In this document: positions 24,648 to 32,658 of the stretch, one piece after another | Position numbering within the stretch: the stretch's first letter is position 1 | Layout: every line of letters begins with the position of its first letter | Notes under the pieces: model-generated | Told to the model about the DNA's origin: nothing | The model's database searches: none | What the model saw: only the letters and a program-made list of their open reading frames with translations | Made by a program: the position numbers and the translations under genes | DNA from: Paenibacillus ginsengihumi DSM 21568 | GTDB lineage: Bacteria; Bacillota; Bacilli; Paenibacillales; NBRC-103111 | Direction of reading: 5' to 3' | Assembly (NCBI RefSeq): GCF_000380965.1 | Contig: NZ_KB905580.1 | Coordinates: forward strand, 1 to 54,327 | Length of the DNA: 54,327 bases

Positions 24648-25865
24648 TTACAGAGCTGCCGGACCTTGGCCCCGAACATCGGAGATCGGGGGCGGAGCCG
24701 CCTTGGCCTTCGGCCGTCCGCTCCAGGACCAGTAGGTGCCGACTCGGAGCAGCCTCTCCACGGGACCGCTGCGGAACCGCTTCAGCCACAGCAGGCTGCC
24801 CGTTGCCAGCGCCGCATAGATGACGACGGCCAGCAGCGCTCCCGGAAGCACGCCGAGCTTGCCGAACAGGCCGAGTCCGAATCCGTAGAAGATGAGCACG
24901 CAGACGATGCTGTGCATTAAGTAATTGGTCAGCGACAAGCGGCCGACCGCCTCAAAAGCCCGGATCACGGCCGACTTCCTGGGCGACACGGCGTACAGCA
25001 GGGCGAACAGGTACACGTAGCCCAAGCCCAGCAGCGGACCGCCGAGCAAGGTGAGGGGGCCGTTCCAAGCGCTGCCCGTCCCGAGCAAGACGCAGGCCGT
25101 CTTCAGCGCAAGGGCGACGGGAACGAGGAGCGCTCCGCGGACATACCGCTTGATTTCTGCGGACGGATCGAGGAAGCGCCCGCGCTTCGCCGCCGCCATG
25201 CCGAAGAGAAACATCGGCGCGCTAATTAGCGGAGTGATCAGGAACACGAGCAGCAGCAGCCACTCCGGCAGATCGATGGGCAACTCCTCGGTCAGCCGGA
25301 AATGCATAATCTCGCTGTATGTGCCGCTGCCGTACACCTCGATCGATTTCTTCACATAGGCCGCCATGCGCGCTGTCCCTTCCGCCGTCGTCTCCGCGGT
25401 GCCATAGCTGAACGCCGCCATCAGCGCCAGCAAAGCGGTGCCCCAGATCAGCAGCGTCCTTGGTTTTCGCTTCACGAACAGCAGCAGGAAGAAGCTGACC
25501 CCTCCGTAGAACAGCAGGATATCGCCTTCCCAGATGTAGTACGAGTGCAGCGCTCCAAGTGCGATCAGCAGAACCGACCGGCGGAAGAGACTGCGGCCGC
25601 ACTTCAGTCCTTTGGCAATCAGGCTTTCTCTCATCATCACCATGCTGTACCCGAACAGGAAAGCAAAGATGGGCATGAAGCTGCCTTCCACGAATATTTT
25701 CAGCACGTTGTGGACGGCCTGGTCCAGAGCGGTGGCCTGGAAGTAATGCAGCTCGTCTTTGCCGAATATACCGTATTGAAAAATGAGCATGTTGGCCATC
25801 AGGATGCCCGCAAGGCTTAGCCCGCGAATCGCGTCGACGGCTGTTGAACGTTGTTGTGTATGCAT
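24648..25865 (-). CDS. DUF418 family polytopic membrane protein (YeiB-like)
   Basis: 405 residues with about ten membrane helices. The N-terminus DAIRGLSLAGILMANM and GSFMPIFAFLFGYSMVMM, and the C-terminal GRLSLTNYLMHSIVCVLIFYG with GLGLFGKLG, are characteristic of DUF418 proteins, which resemble acyltransferase-3 membrane enzymes. Function unknown; transfer of acyl groups to envelope components is a guess. AGAGGTG precedes ATG 25865. The last ~25 residues (KAKAAPPPISDVRGQG) are a soluble tail. The stretch 24360-24647 after its stop has only GC-rich inverted repeats (GGCCGGCTTGCC / GGCAAGCCGGCC) that may act in termination. Confidence 0.85.
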   Translation of the reverse strand: MHTQQRSTAVDAIRGLSLAGILMANMLIFQYGIFGKDELHYFQATALDQAVHNVLKIFVEGSFMPIFAFLFGYSMVMMRESLIAKGLKCGRSLFRRSVLLIALGALHSYYIWEGDILLFYGGVSFFLLLFVKRKPRTLLIWGTALLALMAAFSYGTAETTAEGTARMAAYVKKSIEVYGSGTYSEIMHFRLTEELPIDLPEWLLLLVFLITPLISAPMFLFGMAAAKRGRFLDPSAEIKRYVRGALLVPVALALKTACVLLGTGSAWNGPLTLLGGPLLGLGYVYLFALLYAVSPRKSAVIRAFEAVGRLSLTNYLMHSIVCVLIFYGFGLGLFGKLGVLPGALLAVVIYAALATGSLLWLKRFRSGPVERLLRVGTYWSWSGRPKAKAAPPPISDVRGQGPAAL

Positions 25866-26004
25866 GCGATCACCTCTATGGTCCAGTATAGCGGCCGTAT
25901 ATGAATAGGAGAGAAACGGCGGCCAAACGTTTTCTTAACTTTTTCGGCTTTTGTTTAACTGGTGTTAATGTTGCTGTGTTAGCATGATGTACGGGTGAAC
26001 AAAT

Positions 26005-26724
26005 ATGGATCATGCACGAATATTAATTGTAGATGACGAGCCTGCGATTGTAAAAATGCTGCAGATGGTGCTGCGCAAGGAAGGCTTTGGGCAAATATAC
26101 ACCGCGGCGAGCTGCCGGGAGGCGCTCAGCGAAATTGCCGCCCACGGCGCCGATTTCGTGCTGCTGGACGTCATGCTGCCCGACGGCACGGGCTTCGACC
26201 TGTGCCCGCAGCTGCGCGCTTACGGCAGCCCGCACATCCTGTTCCTGACGGCCAGGGCATCCGATCTGGACGTGCTGACCGGCTTTGCCATAGGCGGGGA
26301 CGATTACGTGACGAAGCCGTTCAATCCGCTGGAGATCGCGGCCCGGATCAAGGCCCGGCTGCGCCGCGGCGAGCTCGGATCAAGGCCGGCCGCCGAACCG
26401 CCCGTCCTTCCGCGCGCCTGGGATTTCGGACGGTTCAAGGTGGACGAGGCCGCCGGCGAGCTGACGGTGCTGGGCAAGCCTGTGCCGTGTCCGGCGCAAG
26501 TATTCCAGCTGCTGCTGTATTTCTGCAAACATCCCGGCATCGTCTTCTCCAAATCGCAGCTGTACGAAGCGGTATGGGGCATCGATGGCATGGGCGAGGA
26601 CAATACCGTGACGGTGCATATCCGGCGCATTCGGGAGCGAATCGAGGAGGACCCGAGCAACCCGAAGTACCTGCTGACGGTAAGGGGGCTCGGCTACAAG
26701 CTCGTTAAGGAGAACGGCCGATGA
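26005..26724 (+). CDS. OmpR-family response regulator
   Basis: 239 residues. Receiver domain: acidic pair in LIVDDEP, phospho-acceptor Asp in VLLDVMLPDGTGFDL (about residue 54), Thr in FLTARAS and Lys in DYVTKPFNP. C-terminal winged helix: KSQLYEAVWGIDGMGEDNTV, HIRRIRERIEEDPSNPKYLL and TVRGLGYKLVKE. It overlaps the downstream kinase gene by 4 nt (ATGA), which indicates translational coupling. DNA target unknown. The divergent DUF418 gene starts 139 nt away, so it may be a target. Confidence 0.95.
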   Translation: MDHARILIVDDEPAIVKMLQMVLRKEGFGQIYTAASCREALSEIAAHGADFVLLDVMLPDGTGFDLCPQLRAYGSPHILFLTARASDLDVLTGFAIGGDDYVTKPFNPLEIAARIKARLRRGELGSRPAAEPPVLPRAWDFGRFKVDEAAGELTVLGKPVPCPAQVFQLLLYFCKHPGIVFSKSQLYEAVWGIDGMGEDNTVTVHIRRIRERIEEDPSNPKYLLTVRGLGYKLVKENGR

Positions 26725-28490
26725 AGCTGCGCAGGAGACTCGCTTTTCATTTTGCGTACCAAATGATTGCGCTCTCGGCTCTCATGTTCTGTTTTCTGAT
26801 CGTGCTGCTGTTTTTCCTGGTGAGCTTTATGAACAACGAAGAGATGAAGCGCAATTTTCCGGCGGGAGTGCTGAGCGGCATCGTTACGGAGACGATCGCC
26901 GAGCAGGGAGCCATCCAATTGGAGGAGCACTGGAAGCTGCTGCTTGAGGAGAGAGGCATGTGGCTTCAGGTTGTCGATATGGAAGGGAAAGTGATCCATG
27001 CCACCAACACGCCGGAGGACGTCCCGAAGGAATATACCGTCAGCAGCCTGCTCGCCATTCAAGAAGAACGGCGGCTCGGCAAATATACGTTGGCTTGGGA
27101 AATGGACCTGTTCTACGATAAACCGTTGCTGTTCCTGATGGGGCGCGTCGATGCCGCCGCCAACCGGCTGCGCGAGTGGGCGGGCGCTTATGAAAAGGAC
27201 GGGCTGATCGACCCGCAGCTTAGGAGCGACCTGGAGAACAAGCTTGCCGCCTCCGGCGGATATCTCCATATCGTCGACCGGGACGGCCGCATTGTTCAGA
27301 CCCTTGGACAAGGGGCGGGGGACAAAACGGCATATCATCCGCTGGAGATCATCGCGATGCAGGAGCAGCCAGGCACCTATGCTACGCATATCGCCGTATA
27401 TTTGGACAAGGGCAGCGACAATACCTGGGTGTACCACACCCCTCATGATGGAGCGTTAAGGAAAAGACCGATGATGAACGAGCTGCTGCGCGCAGGGCTG
27501 TGGACGATGCTGGCCGTGCTGCTGCTGTCGCTCGGCATCGCGATCTGGCACGGCTACCGCTACAGCCGTCCGCTATTGCTCTTTACCGGCTGGTTCGAGC
27601 GAATGGGCAAGGGGGCCTACGAGGAAGTGCTGACGCCGAAGGATCGAAAACGCGTCTTTCGCAAGAACGGCAAGCTGCGCATGCGCTACAGACTGTACGA
27701 GGAGGTGATCCGCTCCTTTTACCGGATGGCCGAGCAGCTGGCGGAGGCCGAGCGGGAGCGGGCCCGGCTCGAGCGGAACCGGGAGGAATGGATGTCGGGG
27801 ATATCGCACGATTTGCGCACCCCGCTTTCCTCCATTCAGGGCTACGGCTACATGCTGGAGAAGGCGCCTCAGGATTGGAGCCCGGAGGAGCTGCGGGAGA
27901 TGGGGACCGTCATTCGGGAGAAAGGGGATTACATGCTGGAGCTGATCGACGATTTCTCCCTCGTGTTTCGCCTGAAAAGCACGATCCGCCCGCAGGAGCT
28001 GGTCCCGCTCGATCTGAACGAGCTGGTCCGCCGCTGCGTGCTGAAATACGTGAACGACGCCACGCTGAATGAAGCGAACTTGACCTATATCGGCGGGGAA
28101 ACGCCGCTTGTTGTCAGCGGCAACGCCAAGTGGCTGCAGCGGCTCATGGACAATCTGATCATCAACGCGGTGAAGCATAATCCGGAGGGCGTCCAGATTG
28201 AGGTTCGGGTCGAGAGCCGTCCGGGCTGGGCCGCCATTCTCGTTGCCGATCAGGGCGTCGGCATGGACGAGGAGACGAAGGCGAATCTGTTCGAACGGTA
28301 TTACCGCGGAACGAACACGGAGGAAGGCGTGGATGGCTCGGGGCTCGGCATGAGCATTGCCAAGGCGATCGTGGAGGCGCATGCCGGCAGGGTGGACGTC
28401 TGGTCGGAGGTGGGCCGGGGCACGACGATTACCGTTCTGCTGCCCGAGGCCCGGCAGGAAGCCAGCGAGCCGGCCGCACGCCACAATTAA
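26721..28490 (+). CDS. Membrane sensor histidine kinase
   Basis: 589 residues. First membrane helix about 13-37, extracytoplasmic sensor region about 38-250, second helix about 258-278, HAMP-like linker, then HisKA with the phosphorylated His in GISHDLRTPLSSIQGYGYML and HATPase_c with N box (DNLIINAVKHNPEG), G1 (VADQGVGMDEE) and G2 (GSGLGMSIAKAIVE). Partner of the response regulator it overlaps. The sensor region resembles no domain I know. Transcription ends at a perfect 13-bp bidirectional terminator at 28524. Confidence 0.95.
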   Translation: MKLRRRLAFHFAYQMIALSALMFCFLIVLLFFLVSFMNNEEMKRNFPAGVLSGIVTETIAEQGAIQLEEHWKLLLEERGMWLQVVDMEGKVIHATNTPEDVPKEYTVSSLLAIQEERRLGKYTLAWEMDLFYDKPLLFLMGRVDAAANRLREWAGAYEKDGLIDPQLRSDLENKLAASGGYLHIVDRDGRIVQTLGQGAGDKTAYHPLEIIAMQEQPGTYATHIAVYLDKGSDNTWVYHTPHDGALRKRPMMNELLRAGLWTMLAVLLLSLGIAIWHGYRYSRPLLLFTGWFERMGKGAYEEVLTPKDRKRVFRKNGKLRMRYRLYEEVIRSFYRMAEQLAEAERERARLERNREEWMSGISHDLRTPLSSIQGYGYMLEKAPQDWSPEELREMGTVIREKGDYMLELIDDFSLVFRLKSTIRPQELVPLDLNELVRRCVLKYVNDATLNEANLTYIGGETPLVVSGNAKWLQRLMDNLIINAVKHNPEGVQIEVRVESRPGWAAILVADQGVGMDEETKANLFERYYRGTNTEEGVDGSGLGMSIAKAIVEAHAGRVDVWSEVGRGTTITVLLPEARQEASEPAARHN

Positions 28491-28523
28491 ACTGGCAGCG
28501 GAGGAGGCTCCGCTCCGCCAAAG

Positions 28524-28591
28524 CAAAACACCTTGAGGGCGGCCTCTGTCCTGTCTCGCATAGAAAGAGGCGGACTCTTCAAGGTGTTTTG
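28524..28591. terminator. Bidirectional terminator between convergent genes
   Basis: CAAAACACCTTGA (28524-28536) and TCAAGGTGTTTTG (28579-28591) are a perfect 13-bp inverted repeat with A/T-rich outer ends on both sides, between the kinase gene and the convergent membrane-protein gene. Confidence 0.8.
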
Positions 28592-28622
28592 ACTCGCTTG
28601 CTTGATGTGCGCGAGCCGGCGA

Positions 28623-29444
28623 TCAGGCGCTGCGGGACTTTTCCGCCCACAGCGCATACTGCGTGCTGATCGCCCATATTTTGCAAAACATATGGATCAG
28701 CCGATACGCTTGAAATCCGATCAGCGCGGCGAATCCCGCCCAGATGAAGGCGGAGGCGGTGACCGCGGCGGACAGCAGCCCGGCTGCCAGCGCGACGAAC
28801 AGCGTGAGCAGCGCCGCCGTGCCGAGATGGCGCAGCGCGAAAATCAGCGTATACAGGAGCGTGCGCTCGGCGGCTTTGCCGATCATGAGCAGCGAGAAGC
28901 ACAGCTGCAGCAGGAACAGGTAGATCGCATACCCGGCGGCTTCCGGCAGCAGATCGAGCCCGAGGCCGATGTAGCTGGTTTGCTTCGCGAACTGGCTAGC
29001 GGCGCGCGGAATGAGCCAATACAGCGGGGCGAGCGCCAGCAGCGTCTGCAGCGCGTACAGGCCGAGATAAGGCCAGGACAGCTTGCGCACGCCTTGCACG
29101 AACCGGTAGCCCGCGTTCAGCTCGGGGTGTTGGAGCGAATAGTAAATGCCGGCGTTCAGCACCGGGCTGAGCGCCATTCGCAGCAGCACAAGCGTCAGCC
29201 CCCACCCGATATACGGGGCGGCCAGGTCGGTCTTCATCAGCTGGAACTGCCCCTCAATCCAAAACAGCTGTACGGCTTCCTGGGATAACTGCTTGCCCGG
29301 ATAACGGTGCAACAGGGGGACGACGATCGACTGCACCAGCTTGTAGATGACGACTCCCCATACCAGATTGTAGGCGAACAGCGTGAATACCGCGAACGGC
29401 TGGCGCCAGGCCGAGGACCAGCCTGCTTTGATGAATGTCCACAT
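28623..29444 (-). CDS. Polytopic membrane protein of unknown function
   Basis: 273 residues with about five to six hydrophobic helices (LFAYNLVWGVVIYKLVQSIV, PYIGWGLTLVLLRMAL, YLGLYALQTLLALAPLYWL, AIYLFLLQLCFSLLMIG, LLTLFVALAAGLLSAAV). I do not recognise the family. It lies 39 nt downstream of the M1 peptidase gene on the same strand and is probably co-transcribed, so a role in envelope protein handling is possible but unproven. ATG 29444 follows a GGGAGGT-like SD. Confidence 0.75.
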   Translation of the reverse strand: MWTFIKAGWSSAWRQPFAVFTLFAYNLVWGVVIYKLVQSIVVPLLHRYPGKQLSQEAVQLFWIEGQFQLMKTDLAAPYIGWGLTLVLLRMALSPVLNAGIYYSLQHPELNAGYRFVQGVRKLSWPYLGLYALQTLLALAPLYWLIPRAASQFAKQTSYIGLGLDLLPEAAGYAIYLFLLQLCFSLLMIGKAAERTLLYTLIFALRHLGTAALLTLFVALAAGLLSAAVTASAFIWAGFAALIGFQAYRLIHMFCKIWAISTQYALWAEKSRSA

Positions 29445-29483
29445 GCGGTTACCTCCCGATTACTCAGCAGCGCGGGGGCCCTG

Positions 29484-31643
29484 TTACCAGGCCAGCCACC
29501 CGATCGCCGTCTCCAAAAATTTCGTCACGCCGAGATTCCAGCGGATGGCCAGCTTCGGATCGACTTCGGTTTTCATGAAGCTGTTGATCCGCTTGTTCTC
29601 CAGCACCATGCTGAACTGCGGATCGATCATGACCCAGGACAGCGGCGCGGAGTGGTTGAGCTTCATCGTGACCTCGCTGTCGAGGCCTTCCCACGTTTTG
29701 TCCAGTTGGGTGCCGTCGGCAAAGCGAAAGCGGATCGGCACGTTGGCATAAGTGCCGCCAAGCCTGCGTATTTGCACCAGGTTCTCGTACAGGCTTTGGC
29801 CGTTCTCGGTCACCTGGCGCGTCTGAATGCCGGTGACGGCGTAGTCGGTCATCATGCCGCCGTACACATATTGATCGAAGAAGTCCTGCCAGCTCGTCTT
29901 GGTGACATCCTCGACCGTCTGTTGAAAGTCCGAGGTGGTCGGATGCTTGAACCTCCAGCGCTGGAAATACGTTTTCATGATCTTGTCCATCGTCTCCGCT
30001 CCGACCTGCCGCTCCATCGCTTTGAGCACGAGCTTGGCTCTGGTGTACACGTTCTCCGCATACTGATTATGGCCGCCCGCGTAACCCCAGGAATGCAGCT
30101 TGAGCGGAGCGGGGTGCGTCATATAAGCCGATTCGATCGGGAGCTGGGGCCTTACGCCGTATTCCGCCTCCATAATCCGGTCCTCCGCATACGAGGTGAA
30201 GCCCTCGTCGAGCCAGGCCTCCTCGAATTCGTTGGAGGCGACCATGCCGTACCAGAACTGATGGCCGATCTCGTGAACGATCACCCGCTCCAGATTCAGC
30301 CCCGGGTCCTCGTCCGCAGCGCCCCATGCGGTAATCAACGTCGGATATTCCATGCCTCCGGCGCCGTTGCCGTCTGCCGGCGGGACGATGATCGAGAGCG
30401 TGGAATACGGATACGTTCCGTACCACTCGGTATAGCGGGCGAGCGCTTTTTTGGCGGCGGTCATGTAGCGGGACTTCAGATGCTCGTGCTTCGGGTCCAA
30501 ATACAGTTTGATGCGAACGCCCGGCAAATTCGGCGTAGCGTACGGCTCCTCGAAGTACACGAAATGCGGGGAAGCGGCCCAGGCAAAATCGTGCACGTCG
30601 TCGGCGTAGAAGGAATACGTCTTGAAATGGCCGTCGCTTGCCGGCGGCTTGGTCGGAAAGCCGGTCGCCGCGACCGTATAATCGGCGGGCACCTTGATGC
30701 GGACGTCGTAAATGCCGAAATCGGCGTAAAATTCGGAATTGCCGTGATACTGGTGCAGATTCCAGCCTTCGCTCTCCCGCCCGCGCCTTCCCGCCGGTTC
30801 GTATACCGCGATTTTGGGGAACCATTGCCCCGCCATCACGAAGTCTCCGGCATAGCCCATTCTTGCGAAAACCTGGGGCAGCTTGACGGAATAAGCCATG
30901 TGCAGCGTCACGGCTTCTCCCGGCCCGACCGGCTTCGGCAGAGCGACCTTCAGCAGCGTCTTGTCATCCGGATTGCCGTCGTCCGGCTGCACGTAAGAGG
31001 TACGGGCGATGAGTTCTTCTCCTTCGCTCGTCCTGATCGAGTCAACCTGCATGCTGCCGAAGCTGCCATCCTTGTGCGGGTCGTCCCGCAGCTTGCCCCC
31101 CGACTCCTGCATAAAGGTCGTCTTCTTCGATTCGAAGGCGTTCGGGTACAAGTGAAAATAAAGCTCCTGCACCGGCTGGGCGCCGGGATTGTTCCAGGTC
31201 AGCGAGGAGGTGCCGATGATCCGCTTGCCTTCCGCATCCAGCTCCGCATTCAGATGATACTCCACGATGCGGGCGGAGAGGGGGTTCGGGGCCGGTTTTT
31301 CCGCCGGCTTGGCCGGCAGGCTGGGCGGGGCCGGCGTCGGCGCCGGCGCGGGCTCCATGCTCCGCGCCATCACCGGCTTGGCCGCATCGGAGGAGGCCGC
31401 GTCTGTGGCCGCGTCTGTGGATTCGGCGGTTCGCAGCGGGTAAGAGACGGCACGAGGGTTGCCGGCGAGCGGCTTCCCTGACGGAGGAGCTCCGGCTGCA
31501 GCCGGCTCCGGAACGAAGCTGGCAGAGGGCCTGTCCGGCCCGTCGCCGCCGGAAAGCAGCGCTTCGGCCAGAAGCGTCCCCCCGCAGGCGAGCACGAGGA
31601 CGCATCCCCATTGCGCGAATCGGTTGCCAAGAAGTTTCTTCAT
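29484..31643 (-). CDS. M1-family zinc metallopeptidase, membrane-anchored
   Basis: 719 residues. An N-terminal membrane helix (about 8-28) and a Pro/Ala-rich linker (to about 115) precede an M1 aminopeptidase-like region: GGMEYP near residue 428 (substrate amino-terminus binding) and HEIGHQFWYG with downstream Glu in EFEEAWLDEGF near residue 457 (zinc-binding HExxH-18-E). The C-terminal part (DFFDQYVYGG) is the typical M1 end piece. It probably trims peptides outside the membrane. A weak GGGGTG SD lies about 10 nt before the ATG. Divergent from ywhD. Confidence 0.9.
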   Translation of the reverse strand: MKKLLGNRFAQWGCVLVLACGGTLLAEALLSGGDGPDRPSASFVPEPAAAGAPPSGKPLAGNPRAVSYPLRTAESTDAATDAASSDAAKPVMARSMEPAPAPTPAPPSLPAKPAEKPAPNPLSARIVEYHLNAELDAEGKRIIGTSSLTWNNPGAQPVQELYFHLYPNAFESKKTTFMQESGGKLRDDPHKDGSFGSMQVDSIRTSEGEELIARTSYVQPDDGNPDDKTLLKVALPKPVGPGEAVTLHMAYSVKLPQVFARMGYAGDFVMAGQWFPKIAVYEPAGRRGRESEGWNLHQYHGNSEFYADFGIYDVRIKVPADYTVAATGFPTKPPASDGHFKTYSFYADDVHDFAWAASPHFVYFEEPYATPNLPGVRIKLYLDPKHEHLKSRYMTAAKKALARYTEWYGTYPYSTLSIIVPPADGNGAGGMEYPTLITAWGAADEDPGLNLERVIVHEIGHQFWYGMVASNEFEEAWLDEGFTSYAEDRIMEAEYGVRPQLPIESAYMTHPAPLKLHSWGYAGGHNQYAENVYTRAKLVLKAMERQVGAETMDKIMKTYFQRWRFKHPTTSDFQQTVEDVTKTSWQDFFDQYVYGGMMTDYAVTGIQTRQVTENGQSLYENLVQIRRLGGTYANVPIRFRFADGTQLDKTWEGLDSEVTMKLNHSAPLSWVMIDPQFSMVLENKRINSFMKTEVDPKLAIRWNLGVTKFLETAIGWLAW

Positions 31644-31825
31644 TTTCTTTATTCACCCCGTTGACAAGCATCTACAGCATGTATATGTTTGCATTCCGGG
31701 GATTATTAGCTAAAATTATAAGGGAACTGAACTTTCTTGAAGCAGGGCGCGGGCTGCCTGCGTCAGAAGCGGCCTGCCATGGCCGAAAGCGGCCTGCCAT
31801 ACGAGCCATAAAGGGGATGAAACGA

Positions 31826-32353
31826 GTGGATTTCCAAGGACAGACGCCGCAGGACGGGCCTTCCGTAGGAAAGAAAAAGCTAAGCCTGAATATAGTCAGC
31901 GGCAAGAATGAGCACCGCGGCTTCGGCTCAGGCACGATCGATTTGAGCCAGCTCTCGAGCGTCATCGTCGACGGGGATTCGGCTTATCTCGATATGGGGG
32001 CGCTTCATGCCAAGAGCAAGGTGGAGCGGGGGATCAAATTTTCCGTCAATAAGGACGACGTGCCGAACGGCCGCCCGTGCTGGGTCGTCTGGGTAGCGGT
32101 CGGCCGGGACGAGGCCGGGGAGAAATACTACGCCGGCGTCACTTCATGCGAAATGCTGATCGACGAGGAAGCGAAGCGTGGGTGGAAAATTTTGGCCGAT
32201 CACGTCAACCGGATGGATTATGCGCTTAAGCGGCGCATTATACTCGATAATCTGGGCGCGGCGCAGCGGGCGGCGCTGCGGAAGCTGCTGGAGGAGCGCG
32301 ATCCGGACATGTGGCGGCGTTCGAGCGACGAGCTGAAGTCGGCGCTTGCTTAG
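31826..32353 (+). CDS. ywhD: YwhD family protein
   Basis: About 175 residues matching Bacillus YwhD, a conserved soluble protein of unknown function: LNIVSGKNEHRGFGSGTIDL, DMGALHAKSKVERGIKF, PCWVVWVAV, YYAGVTSCEM and the C-terminal ERDPDMWRR. In B. subtilis ywhD also neighbours pbpG, speE and speB, as here. GTG 31826 has AAGGGG 9 nt upstream; ATG 31817 in the same frame abuts that SD and would add three residues. It converges on pbpG. Confidence 0.88.
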   Translation: MDFQGQTPQDGPSVGKKKLSLNIVSGKNEHRGFGSGTIDLSQLSSVIVDGDSAYLDMGALHAKSKVERGIKFSVNKDDVPNGRPCWVVWVAVGRDEAGEKYYAGVTSCEMLIDEEAKRGWKILADHVNRMDYALKRRIILDNLGAAQRAALRKLLEERDPDMWRRSSDELKSALA

Positions 32354-32416
32354 AGGAGGAACGTCCTTCTCGCGAGCAGGCCAAAAAAATAAATTTTGTA
32401 CATTATGTGTCCGGCA

Positions 32417-32445
32417 TTGTACGGCCCGTCGTAACCATGTATACT
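32417..32445 (+). promoter_or_regulatory. Orphan sigma-A promoter with operator-like palindrome downstream
   Basis: TTGTAC (32417-32422), 17-bp spacer, TATACT (32440-32445). Right at the predicted start is a perfect 10-bp inverted repeat with 3-nt loop, CTAGTATATG (32451-32460) and CATATACTAG (32464-32473), typical of GntR-type operators. No gene follows before the terminator at 32480. Confidence 0.6.
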
Positions 32446-32451
32446 AATGCC

Positions 32452-32510
32452 TAGTATATGCACCATATACTAGGACAGCAAAAAGGCAGACCGATCAGGT
32501 CTGCCTTTTT
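32452..32510 (+). ncRNA. Candidate ~60-nt small RNA
   Basis: A promoter (32417-32445) and a strong intrinsic terminator (32480-32510) frame a transcript of about 60 nt with no reading frame and two hairpins. It could be a regulatory RNA, or what is left of an operon whose genes were lost while its promoter, operator and a neighbour's terminator stayed. Confidence 0.35.
32480..32510. terminator. Bidirectional intrinsic terminator
   Basis: AAAAAGGCAGACC (32480-32492) pairs with GGTCTGCCTTTTT (32498-32510), 5-nt loop. Serves ywhD or the short orphan transcript on the plus strand and pbpG on the minus strand, although 150 nt separate it from the pbpG stop. Confidence 0.85.
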
Positions 32511-32658
32511 GTGCTTTGCCGCGATATTATTTCGCGGGTGGCCCTGCAGGCTCCGCCTGGCCGGGATCGACGGCGGGTCGCCCTTGCGAATCAGGCTGGC
32601 GCGGCCGTTTGTTCCGGCGCCGTCCTGGCCGGGTTCCGCCATGCCGGAGCCGCCCTCG

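Noticed and set aside
28623..31643. Plus-strand reading frames antisense to the M1 peptidase and membrane-protein genes
   Set aside because: Shadow frames caused by high GC in third positions; the minus strand carries the HExxH motif and SD sequences.
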